From: CAG-390 sp045636385
GTDB lineage: Bacteria; Bacillota; Clostridia; Oscillospirales; CAG-272
Direction: 5' to 3'
DNA length: 64,000 bases
Assembly: GCA_045636385.1 (NCBI GenBank)
Contig: JAZTXK010000044.1
Coordinates: 1 to 64,000 of the forward strand
In this document: one piece after another, positions 48,736 to 58,198 of the stretch
Layout of the letters: each line of letters starts with the position of its first letter
Position numbering within the stretch: position 1 is the first letter of the stretch
Translations under genes and position numbers: made by a program
Notes under the pieces: model-generated
Told to the model about the DNA's origin: nothing
The model's database searches: none
Seen by the model: only the letters and a program-made list of their open reading frames with translations

Positions 48736-49431
48736 ATGAATGACTACAAATATAAATACGAAATGCACGTCCACACCTGCCCTTGCAGCGGCGGCGGTAA
48801 CGACATCCGCGAGCATATTGACGATCTGATCGCGAAGGGGTACACCGGAATGGTGGTGACCAACCATTTTTACGCGGGCGATAACCGAATCGACAGAAAA
48901 TTACCGTGGGAGGAGTTCGTTGACGCATACCGTCAGGATTATCTCTACGGTCTTGAATACGCTCAAACGGTTGATTTCGACCTGCTTTTCGGACTTGAGG
49001 AGAACGTCGGATACGGACGGGAGATACTTCTTTACGGAATCACTCCCGAGCTTATAGAGTCGCACCCCGAGCTTAAGAGGGCGTCGGCGGAAAAATATGC
49101 CGAGGTCGTTCACGCGGCGGGAGGTCTTGTCTATCAGGCGCACCCGTACCGCGCCAGAGATTATATCAGAAACCCCTTCCCACTCGAATGTCTTGATCTG
49201 CTTGACGGAATTGAGGTATACAACGCGGGCAACGAGCCCGAATGGAACGAGAGCGCGCGGATCTTTGCCGAGGAAAAGGGACTTGCCTGCATCGCGGGCT
49301 CGGACGGACACGAGATCGGCACGGCGGGTCGCGCGGGAATTGCGACGAGGGAGCGCATCAAAAGCAACGATGACATCGTCCGCGTGCTGAAAAATAAGGA
49401 ATACGAAATCTTCATAAACGGAGCAGAATAA
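48736..49431 (+). CDS. PHP-domain metal-dependent phosphoesterase
   Basis: A 231-residue PHP protein: EMHVHTCPCS supplies the first metal ligands, VVTNHF the next, GLEENV the bridging Glu, YQAHPYR a His, and GSDGHE the final Asp-x-His. These proteins hydrolyse phosphoesters such as nucleotides or histidinol phosphate. The stop overlaps the start of the aldo/keto reductase gene by one base (TAATG), so the two are coupled. The substrate is unknown. Confidence 0.88.
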   Translation: MNDYKYKYEMHVHTCPCSGGGNDIREHIDDLIAKGYTGMVVTNHFYAGDNRIDRKLPWEEFVDAYRQDYLYGLEYAQTVDFDLLFGLEENVGYGREILLYGITPELIESHPELKRASAEKYAEVVHAAGGLVYQAHPYRARDYIRNPFPLECLDLLDGIEVYNAGNEPEWNESARIFAEEKGLACIAGSDGHEIGTAGRAGIATRERIKSNDDIVRVLKNKEYEIFINGAE

Positions 49432-50438
49432 TGGAATACAGAGTTTTAGGAAAAACAGGACTTGAAATCTCCCGCCTCGGCTTTGGCGGTATCCCGATCC
49501 AGAAGATCGACGCAGAGGGCACGAAGGCTCTGATCGGTGATATGATCAAGGAAGGCATCAACTTCATCGACACCGCGCGCGGCTATACCGTCAGCGAGGA
49601 ATACCTCGGCTACGCGCTCGAGGGAGTGCGCGACAAGTTCGTGCTTGCGACCAAGAGCATGGCGCGCACCAAGGATGCGATGGCGAATGACATTGACGTC
49701 AGCCTTAAGAACCTCCGAACCGATTATATCGACCTTTATCAGGTACACAATCCCGGCGCGGCGGATCTTGAAAAGGTAATGGCTGAGGGCGGCGCGCTTG
49801 AGGCACTTCTTGAGGCTAAGGCGGCGGGAAAGATCGGACATATCGGAATCACGCTCCATTCGGTCGAGCTTTTCCGCGAGGCGATCGAATTCGATTGGGT
49901 CGAAACGGTTATGTTCCCCTACAACATCGTCGAAACTCAGGGCGAGGAGCTGATCGCGAAGTGCGCGGAGAAGAATATCGGATTTATCTGTATGAAGCCT
50001 CTCGCGGGCGGTGCGATCGAGGACGCGACCGTTGCTCTGCGCTTTATCGTGAGCAATCACGCTGTAACCGTGGTCATCCCCGGAATGGCGGATTCCGCAG
50101 AGATTGCGCAGAACGTATCGGCGACGGCTGATACATCTCCCCTGAGTGCGGATGAGCAGAAAAAGATCGCAAAGATCAAGGATGATCTCGGCACAAATTT
50201 CTGCCGCAGATGCAATTACTGTCAGCCTTGTACTGCGGGGATCAATATCTCGGGTGTTTTCCTCTTTGAGGGATATTACAGCCGCTACGATCTTAAGGAT
50301 TGGGCGCTCAGCCGCTATTCAAGTATGCCGAAGACCGCATCCGACTGCATTGATTGCGGCGTTTGCGAAACCCGCTGTCCTTATAATCTCCCCATCCGTC
50401 AGATGCTTAAGAGAGCCGCAGAGGTAATGGGCAAATAA
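49431..50438 (+). CDS. Aldo/keto reductase with C-terminal ferredoxin domain
   Basis: A 335-residue protein. An aldo/keto reductase TIM barrel covers about residues 1-240 (FIDTARGYTVSEEYLG holds Asp and Tyr of the active site). A C-terminal 4Fe-4S-type part has CRRCNYCQPC at about 258-267 and CIDCGVCETRCPY at about 306-318. This fusion is common in anaerobes and suggests electron exchange with ferredoxin or flavin partners. It is preceded by a PHP gene and followed by an RmlD-like reductase gene. Confidence 0.9.
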   Translation: MEYRVLGKTGLEISRLGFGGIPIQKIDAEGTKALIGDMIKEGINFIDTARGYTVSEEYLGYALEGVRDKFVLATKSMARTKDAMANDIDVSLKNLRTDYIDLYQVHNPGAADLEKVMAEGGALEALLEAKAAGKIGHIGITLHSVELFREAIEFDWVETVMFPYNIVETQGEELIAKCAEKNIGFICMKPLAGGAIEDATVALRFIVSNHAVTVVIPGMADSAEIAQNVSATADTSPLSADEQKKIAKIKDDLGTNFCRRCNYCQPCTAGINISGVFLFEGYYSRYDLKDWALSRYSSMPKTASDCIDCGVCETRCPYNLPIRQMLKRAAEVMGK

Positions 50439-50449
50439 GGAGACTGATC

Positions 50450-51238
50450 ATGATACTTGTTACGGGCGCGAGCGGATTTGTCGGTAGTAAGATCATGCAG
50501 ATATGCCGTGACGTTGTTGCGTGCCCCTCTCTGCGGGGGGCGTCCGAGGACGATATCAAGCGTATCGTTGCCGAAAGCGGCGCGGATACGATCGTGCATA
50601 CCGCCGCAATTTCGGATATCTCTGCCTGTCGGAAGGATCCCGAGGCATCATATATTGCAAACGTACAGATTCCCGTTTTTTTGGCGCGCGCGTCGACGGG
50701 CATAAAGCTCGTATGCTTCAGCTCGGATCAGGTTTACAGCGGAATGGATGAGGACGGACCTTACTTTGAAGACCGTGTGAAGCCGGGCAATCTTTATGCC
50801 GAGCATAAACTCGAAATGGAGGAGCGCGTGCTTCATATCGATCCCGATGCCGTTATGCTCCGCGCGGAGTGGATGTACGATTATTATTTGAAAAAATCCA
50901 ATTATTTTATGAATATCATTAACGCCGAGAAATCGGTCTGTTTCAGCTCACGGCAGTACAGAGGCGTCACATATGTCAAAGAGGTTGCCGAGAATATGCC
51001 GAGCGTCATTCGCCTCCCCGGCGGTTCGTATAACTTCGGAAGCGAAACGGCGAAATCTATGTATGCGATAACCGAGGGTTTTCTGTCGGCTATCGGCAAA
51101 AGCTTGACCGTCGAGGATCAGCCTCCGAGGCACAATTTGTGGATGAATTGCGATAAGGCGCGCAAGGGCGGCGTGATATTCAGCAGCGTCGAGGACGGAC
51201 TGAAGCGTTGCGCGGCTGATTACGGCTTCTTGAAATGA
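50450..51238 (+). CDS. RmlD-like extended SDR oxidoreductase
   Basis: A 262-residue NAD(P)-binding protein. VTGASGFVG at residues 4-12 is the glycine-rich loop and NLYAEHKLEMEE carries the Tyr-x-x-x-Lys catalytic pair. HTAAISD and SSDQVYSG are typical of dTDP-4-dehydrorhamnose reductase relatives. It is shorter than usual and there are no other rml genes here, so it may act on another nucleotide sugar. GGAG lies upstream of the ATG. Confidence 0.85.
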   Translation: MILVTGASGFVGSKIMQICRDVVACPSLRGASEDDIKRIVAESGADTIVHTAAISDISACRKDPEASYIANVQIPVFLARASTGIKLVCFSSDQVYSGMDEDGPYFEDRVKPGNLYAEHKLEMEERVLHIDPDAVMLRAEWMYDYYLKKSNYFMNIINAEKSVCFSSRQYRGVTYVKEVAENMPSVIRLPGGSYNFGSETAKSMYAITEGFLSAIGKSLTVEDQPPRHNLWMNCDKARKGGVIFSSVEDGLKRCAADYGFLK

Positions 51239-51256
51239 TAGAATTCGCAGAAACCG

Positions 51257-51285
51257 TTGAAATTCGTATATTTTTATGATATAAT
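51257..51285 (+). promoter_or_regulatory. Promoter of DUF4304-PHP unit
   Basis: TTGAAA (51257-51262), 17 bases ending in TGA, and TATAAT (51280-51285). Confidence 0.75.
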
Positions 51286-51315
51286 TTTTATATAACACCG
51301 AAAGGCGGCGAGCAA

Positions 51316-51870
51316 ATGACTAATATTCAAAAAATGAAATCATACCTCGCCAAATATGTCTTTCCGAAACTTTACGAAAAAGGCTTTACGGGTAAATGGC
51401 CGCATTTTCGCAGGGAACTTGGTGATTGTGTAGAGCTTATAAGCTTCTATACCAACAAATGGGGCGGGGCGTTTAGCGTTTACGTTTCTGCCATTTTTCC
51501 AAATTCAGAAAATAAGAATTATACGATACATAAGTGGATGGACATAACCGAAGACCTGCTTTCGGCAGGCGATGCCAACAGAGGTTACCGTCTGAAAGGT
51601 ATGTATGACGGAGAGTTCCATTATCGCGATCTGTATAGGAAGCTTATGATAGGTCTCGGAATGGTTTATCTCCACGCCCCTGAAAATAAGGGAGAGTCAT
51701 TTGTTCCACCTAAAGGCTACAAGTTCGTCCGAAAATTCGACGACGAAGCGGCGCTTGCGGTCTGCGAAGAGGTCAATAAACAATTTGAAAAAGCTTATAA
51801 ATGGCTTGACAAATTTGAGAAAAAACATCAAAAGAAATATAATAAGTCGAAAGGCGGTACACAGAAATGA
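51316..51870 (+). CDS. DUF4304-like protein
   Basis: A 184-residue protein whose first half (LYEKGFTGKWPHFRRE and the FYTNKW strand) resembles DUF4304, with a Lys-rich coiled C-terminus (about 150-184). DUF4304 proteins have no known activity. Base composition is more AT-rich than that of its neighbours. Its stop overlaps the following PHP gene by four bases (ATGA), so they are coupled. Confidence 0.65.
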   Translation: MTNIQKMKSYLAKYVFPKLYEKGFTGKWPHFRRELGDCVELISFYTNKWGGAFSVYVSAIFPNSENKNYTIHKWMDITEDLLSAGDANRGYRLKGMYDGEFHYRDLYRKLMIGLGMVYLHAPENKGESFVPPKGYKFVRKFDDEAALAVCEEVNKQFEKAYKWLDKFEKKHQKKYNKSKGGTQK

Positions 51871-52703
51871 TCATTAAATCCGACTGGCATATTCACAGCG
51901 AATATTCATACGACGCGGAAAATCCGCTTGAGCTGATCGCGGAGAGAGCGACGGCGCAGGGGCTTTGCCGCATTGGTATTACCGACCACGCAAACTTTAA
52001 CGATACAAAATTTATAGGCGACCTTCATGCTTCCGTCGCGGGAGTCCGGGAGATGCAGAAAAAGTATCCCTTTATGATACTCGGCGTTGAGCTGACACCT
52101 ATCGAGAAGCCCGAGTTCGATCATATCGCCATCACCGGTACGCGTGAAGGCTACGAGCCGCCTATCTCCGACAAGCCTTACGATATCGAGCTTGCTTGCA
52201 GTAAGGAAGAGCTCGTAAAACTCGGCGTGCGCTACGCCATCGGCGCGTCGCATTGGAGAGTTGATTCCCCGAACGCGAAAAAGCTTGATCCCGATCTTGA
52301 TGCCTGCATCAAGGAGTGGTACCGTCAGCAGATGTTCCTTGCCGCCGACGAGAGAGTTACCATCCTCGGTCACCCCTGGTATATGGGCAAGGCGATCTGG
52401 TACGAGGATTTCGACGTCATTCCGCGCTCGATGAAGCTCGATATCGCAAACGAGCTCAAGAAGAACGGAAAGTACGTTGAATGCAATTCCCACTTCTTCC
52501 TCACTCCCAAGGCAAGCGAGAAGTTCCGCCGTCAGTATGCGGAATATCTCAGAGAAATGTTTGAGATGGGAATCCCCGTGACCTACGGCTCGGATTCGCA
52601 CAAGAACTATCCCGACGCGCGCGAGGCGGTTGAAGCCTATCTGCGCGAGGCGGGATTCGTCGAGGGCGATTTCTCCGAGATCGCGGAAAAGGATCTTTGG
52701 TAA
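51867..52703 (+). CDS. PHP-domain phosphoesterase, histidinol-phosphatase-like
   Basis: A 278-residue PHP protein. DWHIHSEYS opens the metal site, ITDHANF, GVELTP (Glu) and GASHWRV follow, LGHPWYMG and YGSDSHKNYP supply the last ligands. It looks like HisK-type histidinol phosphatase relatives, but no his genes are near, so a general phosphoesterase role is as likely. It is coupled to the DUF4304 gene upstream. Confidence 0.88.
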   Translation: MIIKSDWHIHSEYSYDAENPLELIAERATAQGLCRIGITDHANFNDTKFIGDLHASVAGVREMQKKYPFMILGVELTPIEKPEFDHIAITGTREGYEPPISDKPYDIELACSKEELVKLGVRYAIGASHWRVDSPNAKKLDPDLDACIKEWYRQQMFLAADERVTILGHPWYMGKAIWYEDFDVIPRSMKLDIANELKKNGKYVECNSHFFLTPKASEKFRRQYAEYLREMFEMGIPVTYGSDSHKNYPDAREAVEAYLREAGFVEGDFSEIAEKDLW

Positions 52704-52710
52704 TATATTT

Positions 52711-52750
52711 CGGCCTGCTCAAATCGGAAATTTGGGCAGACCGATTTTTT
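52711..52750 (+). terminator. Terminator after PHP gene
   Basis: TCGGCCTGCTCAAAT and ATTTGGGCAGACCGA pair with a wobble and a mismatch, followed by TTTTTTAT. Confidence 0.8.
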
Positions 52751-52758
52751 ATTTTCTA

Positions 52759-52787
52759 TTGAAATCAAGACGGAAAAATGATATAAT
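52759..52787 (+). promoter_or_regulatory. Promoter of isomerase-SGNH-membrane unit
   Basis: TTGAAA (52759-52764), 17 bases ending in TGA, and TATAAT (52782-52787). Confidence 0.75.
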
Positions 52788-52820
52788 AAAATCAATAAAA
52801 TACTCCCTTGGAGGTACATT

Positions 52821-53720
52821 ATGAAACTTGCAACGACAACAGGCGATTTTTACGGTTACACTCATTCGCAGACAAAGGCTCTTGAGCATATCCGCGCGGC
52901 GGGATTCAAGTATGCGGACTATAACTTCGGCGGCGATTACCGCGACCGCGCGGGTGTTTATTCAGACGATTATAAGCACTATTTCGGTGAGGTCAATGAG
53001 GCTGCGGAGAAGATCGGCATCAAGCTCGTTCAGGCGCATTCGCCGATGGGCAAGCCTCTCATTGATGATGGCGGCGTGTTTATCGCCGACACTATCCGAT
53101 GCGTTGAGGCGTGCGGAGCTTGGGGAATTCCCAATCTCGTCGTCCATTCGGGCTACGTTCACGGTCTGACACCCGAGGAGACCTTTGAGCAGAATAAGCT
53201 CTTCTTTATGCCCATTTTGCGCGAGGCAGAGAAGTGGGGCGTCAATATCCTCGTCGAAAATTTCAACAAGATGCACCACGAGGGACTTTATTGGATCGAC
53301 AACGCGACCGACCTCCTCCGTCAGATCGAGGTCGTTGACCATCCGCTTTTCCACGCCGTATGGGATGCGGGACACGCGAATATGCAGGATATGCCGCAGG
53401 ACGAGGAGCTTCGTCTGCTCGGCAGCCACGTTCGCGCGCTCCATATTCAGGACAATATGCAGGAGTCGGATACCCACCTCGTCCCCTTCCTCGGCACGAT
53501 GAATCTCGACGCCGTAATGAACGGACTTCTCGACATCGGCTACGACGGATATTTCACCTTCGAGGTCGGCGGATTCTTCACACCCGCATCAAAGCGACGT
53601 AAATACGAGCGCGAAACCCGCCTCGCGGGCGCACCGATTGCGCTCAAGGATGCCTTCGAGCGTTATCTCTACGATCTTGGCAGAGTAGTCCTTGAATCCT
53701 ACGGGGTTTACGAGGAATGA
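52821..53720 (+). CDS. Sugar phosphate isomerase/epimerase (AP endonuclease 2 fold)
   Basis: A 299-residue TIM-barrel protein. Metal-site segments are VVHSG (His), LVENFNKMHH (Glu), VWDAGHAN (Asp and His), RALHIQDN (His) and FEVGG (Glu). This family interconverts ketoses or inositols. GGAGG precedes the ATG. The stop overlaps the SGNH gene by four bases (ATGA). A role in processing sugars released by the nearby glycosidases is inferred. Confidence 0.88.
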   Translation: MKLATTTGDFYGYTHSQTKALEHIRAAGFKYADYNFGGDYRDRAGVYSDDYKHYFGEVNEAAEKIGIKLVQAHSPMGKPLIDDGGVFIADTIRCVEACGAWGIPNLVVHSGYVHGLTPEETFEQNKLFFMPILREAEKWGVNILVENFNKMHHEGLYWIDNATDLLRQIEVVDHPLFHAVWDAGHANMQDMPQDEELRLLGSHVRALHIQDNMQESDTHLVPFLGTMNLDAVMNGLLDIGYDGYFTFEVGGFFTPASKRRKYERETRLAGAPIALKDAFERYLYDLGRVVLESYGVYEE

Positions 53721-54352
53721 GAATACTTTTTATAGGCAACAGCGCGACCTACGTTCACGATATCCCCGAAAATCTTGCCCGTCTTGCCACGGCGGCGGGG
53801 TATCCGACCGAGTGCGTGCGCATCGTCAAGGGCGGATGGAAGCTCTCGCAGCACGCCGAAGCGGGAAGCCGCGCACTTGCGGAGATCGAAAAGGGATACG
53901 ACATTGTCGTTCTTCAGGACAACGGCAACTGCATTGAAAATGACGAACGCCGCGCGGCATCGGTTGCCGCATCCGAAATTCTCGGCAAAGCCGCGCGAGA
54001 CAGCGGAGCGAAGGTGTATTATTACGTCCGTCCGCCGTATGGATACGAGGCTTTCGGCCGCTCGCCCGTGGAGCAATGCCGTGAATTTGACCGCTTTTTT
54101 ACCGAAATAGCCGATCGCGAGGGCGCGGTCTGCGCATACGTTAACCGCGCGTTTGAGTACGCGATCGAAAACAGCGATATCCGCCTCTGGGGCGACGATA
54201 ACGCCCACACGAGCGACGAGGGCGCGTACCTTGCCGTTTGCGTGATATTCGCTACAATTTTCCGCGCCTCGGCAACTTTGCTCGACGGCGACGGGATCGA
54301 AAATGCGAAAGTATTGCAGGAGATAGCCGATAAAATAGTTTTTGGAGGTTAA
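53717..54352 (+). CDS. Cytosolic SGNH-hydrolase-like protein
   Basis: A 211-residue protein with FIGNSATY (Ser block, residues 5-12) and DNAHTSDEG (Asp-x-x-His block, near 175). It is homologous to the SGNH domain of the lipoprotein at 19028-20719 (VGNSYTHYNDMPEQ against IGNSATYVHDIPEN) but has no signal peptide or C-terminal binding domain. It may deacylate or deacetylate imported sugars. It is translationally coupled to the isomerase gene. Confidence 0.8.
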   Translation: MRILFIGNSATYVHDIPENLARLATAAGYPTECVRIVKGGWKLSQHAEAGSRALAEIEKGYDIVVLQDNGNCIENDERRAASVAASEILGKAARDSGAKVYYYVRPPYGYEAFGRSPVEQCREFDRFFTEIADREGAVCAYVNRAFEYAIENSDIRLWGDDNAHTSDEGAYLAVCVIFATIFRASATLLDGDGIENAKVLQEIADKIVFGG

Positions 54353-54355
54353 TAT

Positions 54356-55672
54356 ATGGACAAAGCCGTACAGGTTTATAAAAAATACAAATCGCAAGTT
54401 CAGGTCACTTGTTTTATTGCATTCTTTCTTTATATTGTTATATCCGCAATTCTCAATTTCATAGGTCTGTTCCCGCTTGTAATACCCGCGGCTGTGATCG
54501 TGACGTTGAGTTCCCGAAAAAGAGTTCTGTCTCTTGTCCGTAAGCACATTATGGGAATCATGCTTGACGATCTTGATGCCCACCTCTACCGCGAGGTCAT
54601 CACAACGTCGGGAATCGGCGCGAAAAACATCTTTCATATTATGGAAAGTGAATTTTACGTCGGAAATGTTCGCGGCGCAATAGCGATCGGCGAAGCCGTT
54701 TATACCAACAGTTCGATATCGGAAAAGTACAGGTATTCGACACTTGCTTTTCTTGCGCAGTATTATTATTGTCTTGGCGACGATGAAGGATTGGCTTCCG
54801 TGTGCCGACGTTTCCGCGAATTCAAGCTTCCGAAGCGCGGCGCACGTATTCGGGATACGGAAAAGATCATCGGAAAATACGAAAAGTTTCTTGCGGGCGA
54901 CTACGATGCCTTCGTCCGTCCGATAAATCCGAAGCTCAAGGGAACTTTATATCCGCTCGTGACTTCCTTCAATGAGGCGCGTGCTGCGCTGAAAAAGGGA
55001 GATGCTCGATCTGCGAGGGCGATCTTTTCCTCGCTTTCCGTGTCGGCTGAAAATACCGTTTTGGGTATACTTTCGCGCCGCGCGGTCGAGGCAATCGACG
55101 GCGGCATAGACTACTCCGAAGCGGTAGCGCAGAGCGCGGGCGATCAGGTTGACGCCGAAGCGACGGTTAAAAAATTCATTGAAGAAGACAAAAAATTCAA
55201 AAAGGGCAGAAGGCTCTTGCTGATATTCATAGCCGTGATTTTGGCTATTGCGCTTCCGAACTCTATCCGCAGTTGGATTCGCGAGGTGGACGAGAAGATC
55301 ACGCTTCGATTGCTTGACGAGCACTACGACAATATCGAGATCGTCGATATGTTTTGGTTCCGTGTGGACGGAAAGAGAAACGAGCTGACGTTTATTGCCG
55401 AGGGCGACGGAGTTTTGTACCTCGGCGGCAGATATCGGGATGAAAACGGCGACTTTACAGCGAGCATTTACTCGATCTGCAGGCTTTCCGAGCTTGATGA
55501 AAACGGCAAATTTGTGCAAGCCTTTTCCAATCACGATAACGTCGCGCTACTGTATTTCCACGTCAACAGCGAATTTTTCTACGTCGACGAAGACGAGGTG
55601 CTCTTATACGGCAGATACTATGTCGGAGAAAAATTTGTTACGGTTATCATTGATGACGAAGTAATTGAATAA
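54356..55672 (+). CDS. Two-helix membrane protein with TPR-like cytosolic domain
   Basis: A 438-residue protein. Hydrophobic segments lie at about residues 18-50 and 282-300. The part between is helical and TPR-like (ALKKGDARSARAIFSSLS near 215), and the C-terminal 130 residues are beta-rich with IYSICRLSELDENG. No family is recognised. It follows the SGNH gene by three bases with a GGAGG site, so it belongs to the same transcript, which ends at the terminator at 55678. Confidence 0.6.
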   Translation: MDKAVQVYKKYKSQVQVTCFIAFFLYIVISAILNFIGLFPLVIPAAVIVTLSSRKRVLSLVRKHIMGIMLDDLDAHLYREVITTSGIGAKNIFHIMESEFYVGNVRGAIAIGEAVYTNSSISEKYRYSTLAFLAQYYYCLGDDEGLASVCRRFREFKLPKRGARIRDTEKIIGKYEKFLAGDYDAFVRPINPKLKGTLYPLVTSFNEARAALKKGDARSARAIFSSLSVSAENTVLGILSRRAVEAIDGGIDYSEAVAQSAGDQVDAEATVKKFIEEDKKFKKGRRLLLIFIAVILAIALPNSIRSWIREVDEKITLRLLDEHYDNIEIVDMFWFRVDGKRNELTFIAEGDGVLYLGGRYRDENGDFTASIYSICRLSELDENGKFVQAFSNHDNVALLYFHVNSEFFYVDEDEVLLYGRYYVGEKFVTVIIDDEVIE

Positions 55673-55677
55673 AAAAT

Positions 55678-55708
55678 AAGGACAGAGAATGCAAATTCTC
55701 TGTCCTTT
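55678..55708. terminator. Bidirectional terminator between convergent genes
   Basis: AAGGACAGAGAAT and ATTCTCTGTCCTT pair perfectly around GCAA, between the stops at 55672 and 55719. Confidence 0.9.
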
Positions 55709-55718
55709 AAATTTAGGT

Positions 55719-56777
55719 TTATGCAAACAAAGTTGCTACTGTAAGTGCTACCAGCACCGCCGCGCCTGCGATAGTGCCGACGTTGAGAATCGCCGCGCGG
55801 CTCTTTTCGGCGGCGGTCAGCTTGGGGCAGTTGTTCTCAATCTTCGATTTTTTGAAGTTGATGAGAAGGATTATTCCGCCCGCGATATTGATCGCGCCTA
55901 TGACGAGCGCGTAAAGGAGATAGGCGGCAACGGGCAGACCGTATTCGGTGAGAAGCGCGAATATCTCGTCGATCTGTATCTCGGCGGTGGTTTGGTTGAT
56001 CTTATTGAGAAATTCAAGAACCTTGGGCAAGAGAAGTCCTGGGATAACGCCCATTACCGTGTTGAATACCATATGCATCAGCGTTACGGTGAGGTAGCTT
56101 CCCGTTTTGCAGTAAACGTAGCCGAAGATGACACCGAGCCCGAAGGCGTAGAAGAACTGGCTGAAATTCTGATGGAAAAGCCCGAAGAATGCGGCGGAGA
56201 TGAGGATAGCAGTAAGCTCGCCGTATTTATGCGTGCGATCGATGAGCACCTTGCGGAAGAAGAATTCCTCAAGTATCGGCGCGAGAATGCCCGTGCAGAT
56301 GAACATCTGGAGGGGCTCGGTTTCAAGGATGATGCCCGTAAGTTGATTAACGACCTGATTGCCAGTTATCGTATTCCATACGAGAAGTCCGACGGCGCCG
56401 ATCATATTTCCAACCCAGCCGGTAGCGAAGCAGATGCACATCAGCTTCATAAATTTGCCCGCACCGATGCGCTCCCCCGTGGGCGCACTTTTTTTCGTGC
56501 CAATAAGAGTGCAAAGACCTACCGCAAGCGAGAGTGCGATCAGGACCTCGTTGAAGTAAAGAAGGTATTTGTTGTATATTTCCTTGACTGCCGCGTCGGC
56601 GTCTTTGAGAAATACTCCGAGCGCAAGCGACAAAAGAACCATAAACAGAGATATTCCGAAGAGCGCCCAGCCGCACCGCGAATATGCGCGGCGCATGCCG
56701 TTCAATTTTGCCTCTTTTTCCTCGGGAAATACGAAAGCAAGTTCATTTTGGGGTGTCTGAATGATTTCCTCTGACAT
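55719..56777 (-). CDS. CPBP-family intramembrane metalloprotease
   Basis: A 352-residue protein with about eight membrane helices. CPBP (Abi) motifs are visible: LEEFFFRKVL (EExxxR), FGLFHQNFSQ (FxxxH) and HMVFNT (HxxxN). These proteases process prenylated or membrane proteins and sometimes confer bacteriocin immunity. The ATG at 56777 follows AAGGAG. It lies 14 bp after the MATE gene in transcription order. Confidence 0.88.
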   Translation of the reverse strand: MSEEIIQTPQNELAFVFPEEKEAKLNGMRRAYSRCGWALFGISLFMVLLSLALGVFLKDADAAVKEIYNKYLLYFNEVLIALSLAVGLCTLIGTKKSAPTGERIGAGKFMKLMCICFATGWVGNMIGAVGLLVWNTITGNQVVNQLTGIILETEPLQMFICTGILAPILEEFFFRKVLIDRTHKYGELTAILISAAFFGLFHQNFSQFFYAFGLGVIFGYVYCKTGSYLTVTLMHMVFNTVMGVIPGLLLPKVLEFLNKINQTTAEIQIDEIFALLTEYGLPVAAYLLYALVIGAINIAGGIILLINFKKSKIENNCPKLTAAEKSRAAILNVGTIAGAAVLVALTVATLFA

Positions 56778-56791
56778 GATTTTCTCCTTAC

Positions 56792-58183
56792 TTATGCTGT
56801 TTTTCCTATTGTTTTGTATACGTTCAGCCACTTGCCGCTGAAATAACGCCAAGCGAAGAGGATGGTTCTGAATACCCAGTCGACGGTCATTGCAACCCAG
56901 ACTCCGAGCGGACCCATACCGAATCCCGCGATGGTGAGGCCGAAGATCTCAACTGCCTCAAGCGAGAAGACATAGCAGAGTCCAACGCGGAAGGTCCACA
57001 TCGAGATCATCGAAATGACGAGCGGGAATTTTACGTCGCTTGCCGCGCGGAAGGCTGAGGGAAGCGTAAACGCCGCGGGCCAGATGACCGCCGCGCAGAT
57101 TGCGTGGTAGATGATGAGCTGATACGCGATATCCGCGCCCTCGGCGGAAAGCTCGTAGAATCCGATGACGGGCTTTGCGATAAAGAAGGTCAGGATGACG
57201 ACCGCCCAAAGGCAGACGTAGGTCGCGCTGATAAGTATGTTCGAGTAACGCTTCGCCTGCTCCTTTTCCTCCGCGCCGACACAGCGTCCGACGACGGTTA
57301 CCATCGTGTTCGAGAACGCCGTTCCCGGCATATACTGATAGTTCGCAAGCGTTGCGGCAACGGCGTTTGCCGCGATGGCGGCGGTGCCCATCGAGGAAAT
57401 AAGGCTCTGGGTTATCAGCTTACCGAACTGGAACATACTGCTCTCGATTCCGTTCGGCACGCCGATGCGGAGAATTTCCTTGATGATCGGAAAATCGGGG
57501 CGGTAGTCGAGGTAGCGATCGACGTAGACCGTGTTTTTACGGTTGCGCAAGAGGTAGAGCGTGATAATCGTACCGATTATACGCGATACGAGCGTCGAAA
57601 TTGCCGCGCCCATCGCGCCCATGCCGTAGCCGTAGATAAGAATAGCATTTCCGCAGACGTTGATGATATTCATACCGAGCGAGATGAGCATCGACATCGT
57701 CGAGTTACCCATAACGCGGTAGAGCGCGCCGCCCGCGTTGTTGATCGCGAGGAAGGGGAATGAGAGCGCGACGAAGACGAAGTAATCCTTTGCCGCGCGC
57801 ATAACGTCGGGTTCAACGTCGCCGAAAAGTAGTCCCATAAGGAAATCCTCGAGGATTATGACGGCGATCGAGATAAAGAGCGCAACTGCCGTTGTGGCGT
57901 AGGTGAGCTGCTTTGCCGCCGAGAGCGCGCCCTCGCGGTTCTTCTGTCCGAGGAACTGCGCTACGACGACCGAGCCACCCGAAACAAGCGCGCCGAACGC
58001 GATGACGAGCATCGTGTCGAGCGAGTTGACGAGCGAAACGCCCGAAACCGCGGCTTCGCCCGCCTTTGCCACCATCAGCGTGTCGACCATACCGATCGTG
58101 ACGGCAAGGATCTGCTGAATTATCAGCGGGAGCGCGATTTTAATGAGATCGCTCCTTGAAAAGAGCGGTTTTTTGTTGTCCAT
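56792..58183 (-). CDS. MATE-family efflux transporter
   Basis: A 463-residue transporter with twelve hydrophobic helices in two six-helix halves, starting PLFSRSDLIKIALPLIIQQ, as in MatE-domain proteins. It exports cationic drugs or metabolites in exchange for Na+ or H+. It lies between the CPBP protease and EEP lipoprotein genes, 15 bp from the latter. Confidence 0.92.
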   Translation of the reverse strand: MDNKKPLFSRSDLIKIALPLIIQQILAVTIGMVDTLMVAKAGEAAVSGVSLVNSLDTMLVIAFGALVSGGSVVVAQFLGQKNREGALSAAKQLTYATTAVALFISIAVIILEDFLMGLLFGDVEPDVMRAAKDYFVFVALSFPFLAINNAGGALYRVMGNSTMSMLISLGMNIINVCGNAILIYGYGMGAMGAAISTLVSRIIGTIITLYLLRNRKNTVYVDRYLDYRPDFPIIKEILRIGVPNGIESSMFQFGKLITQSLISSMGTAAIAANAVAATLANYQYMPGTAFSNTMVTVVGRCVGAEEKEQAKRYSNILISATYVCLWAVVILTFFIAKPVIGFYELSAEGADIAYQLIIYHAICAAVIWPAAFTLPSAFRAASDVKFPLVISMISMWTFRVGLCYVFSLEAVEIFGLTIAGFGMGPLGVWVAMTVDWVFRTILFAWRYFSGKWLNVYKTIGKTA

Positions 58184-58198
58184 AGATTTTTCTTTCTG

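Noticed and set aside
50450..51238. Naming this gene rmlD
   Set aside because: No rmlA, rmlB or rmlC genes are nearby and the protein is shorter than usual, so only family-level similarity is claimed.
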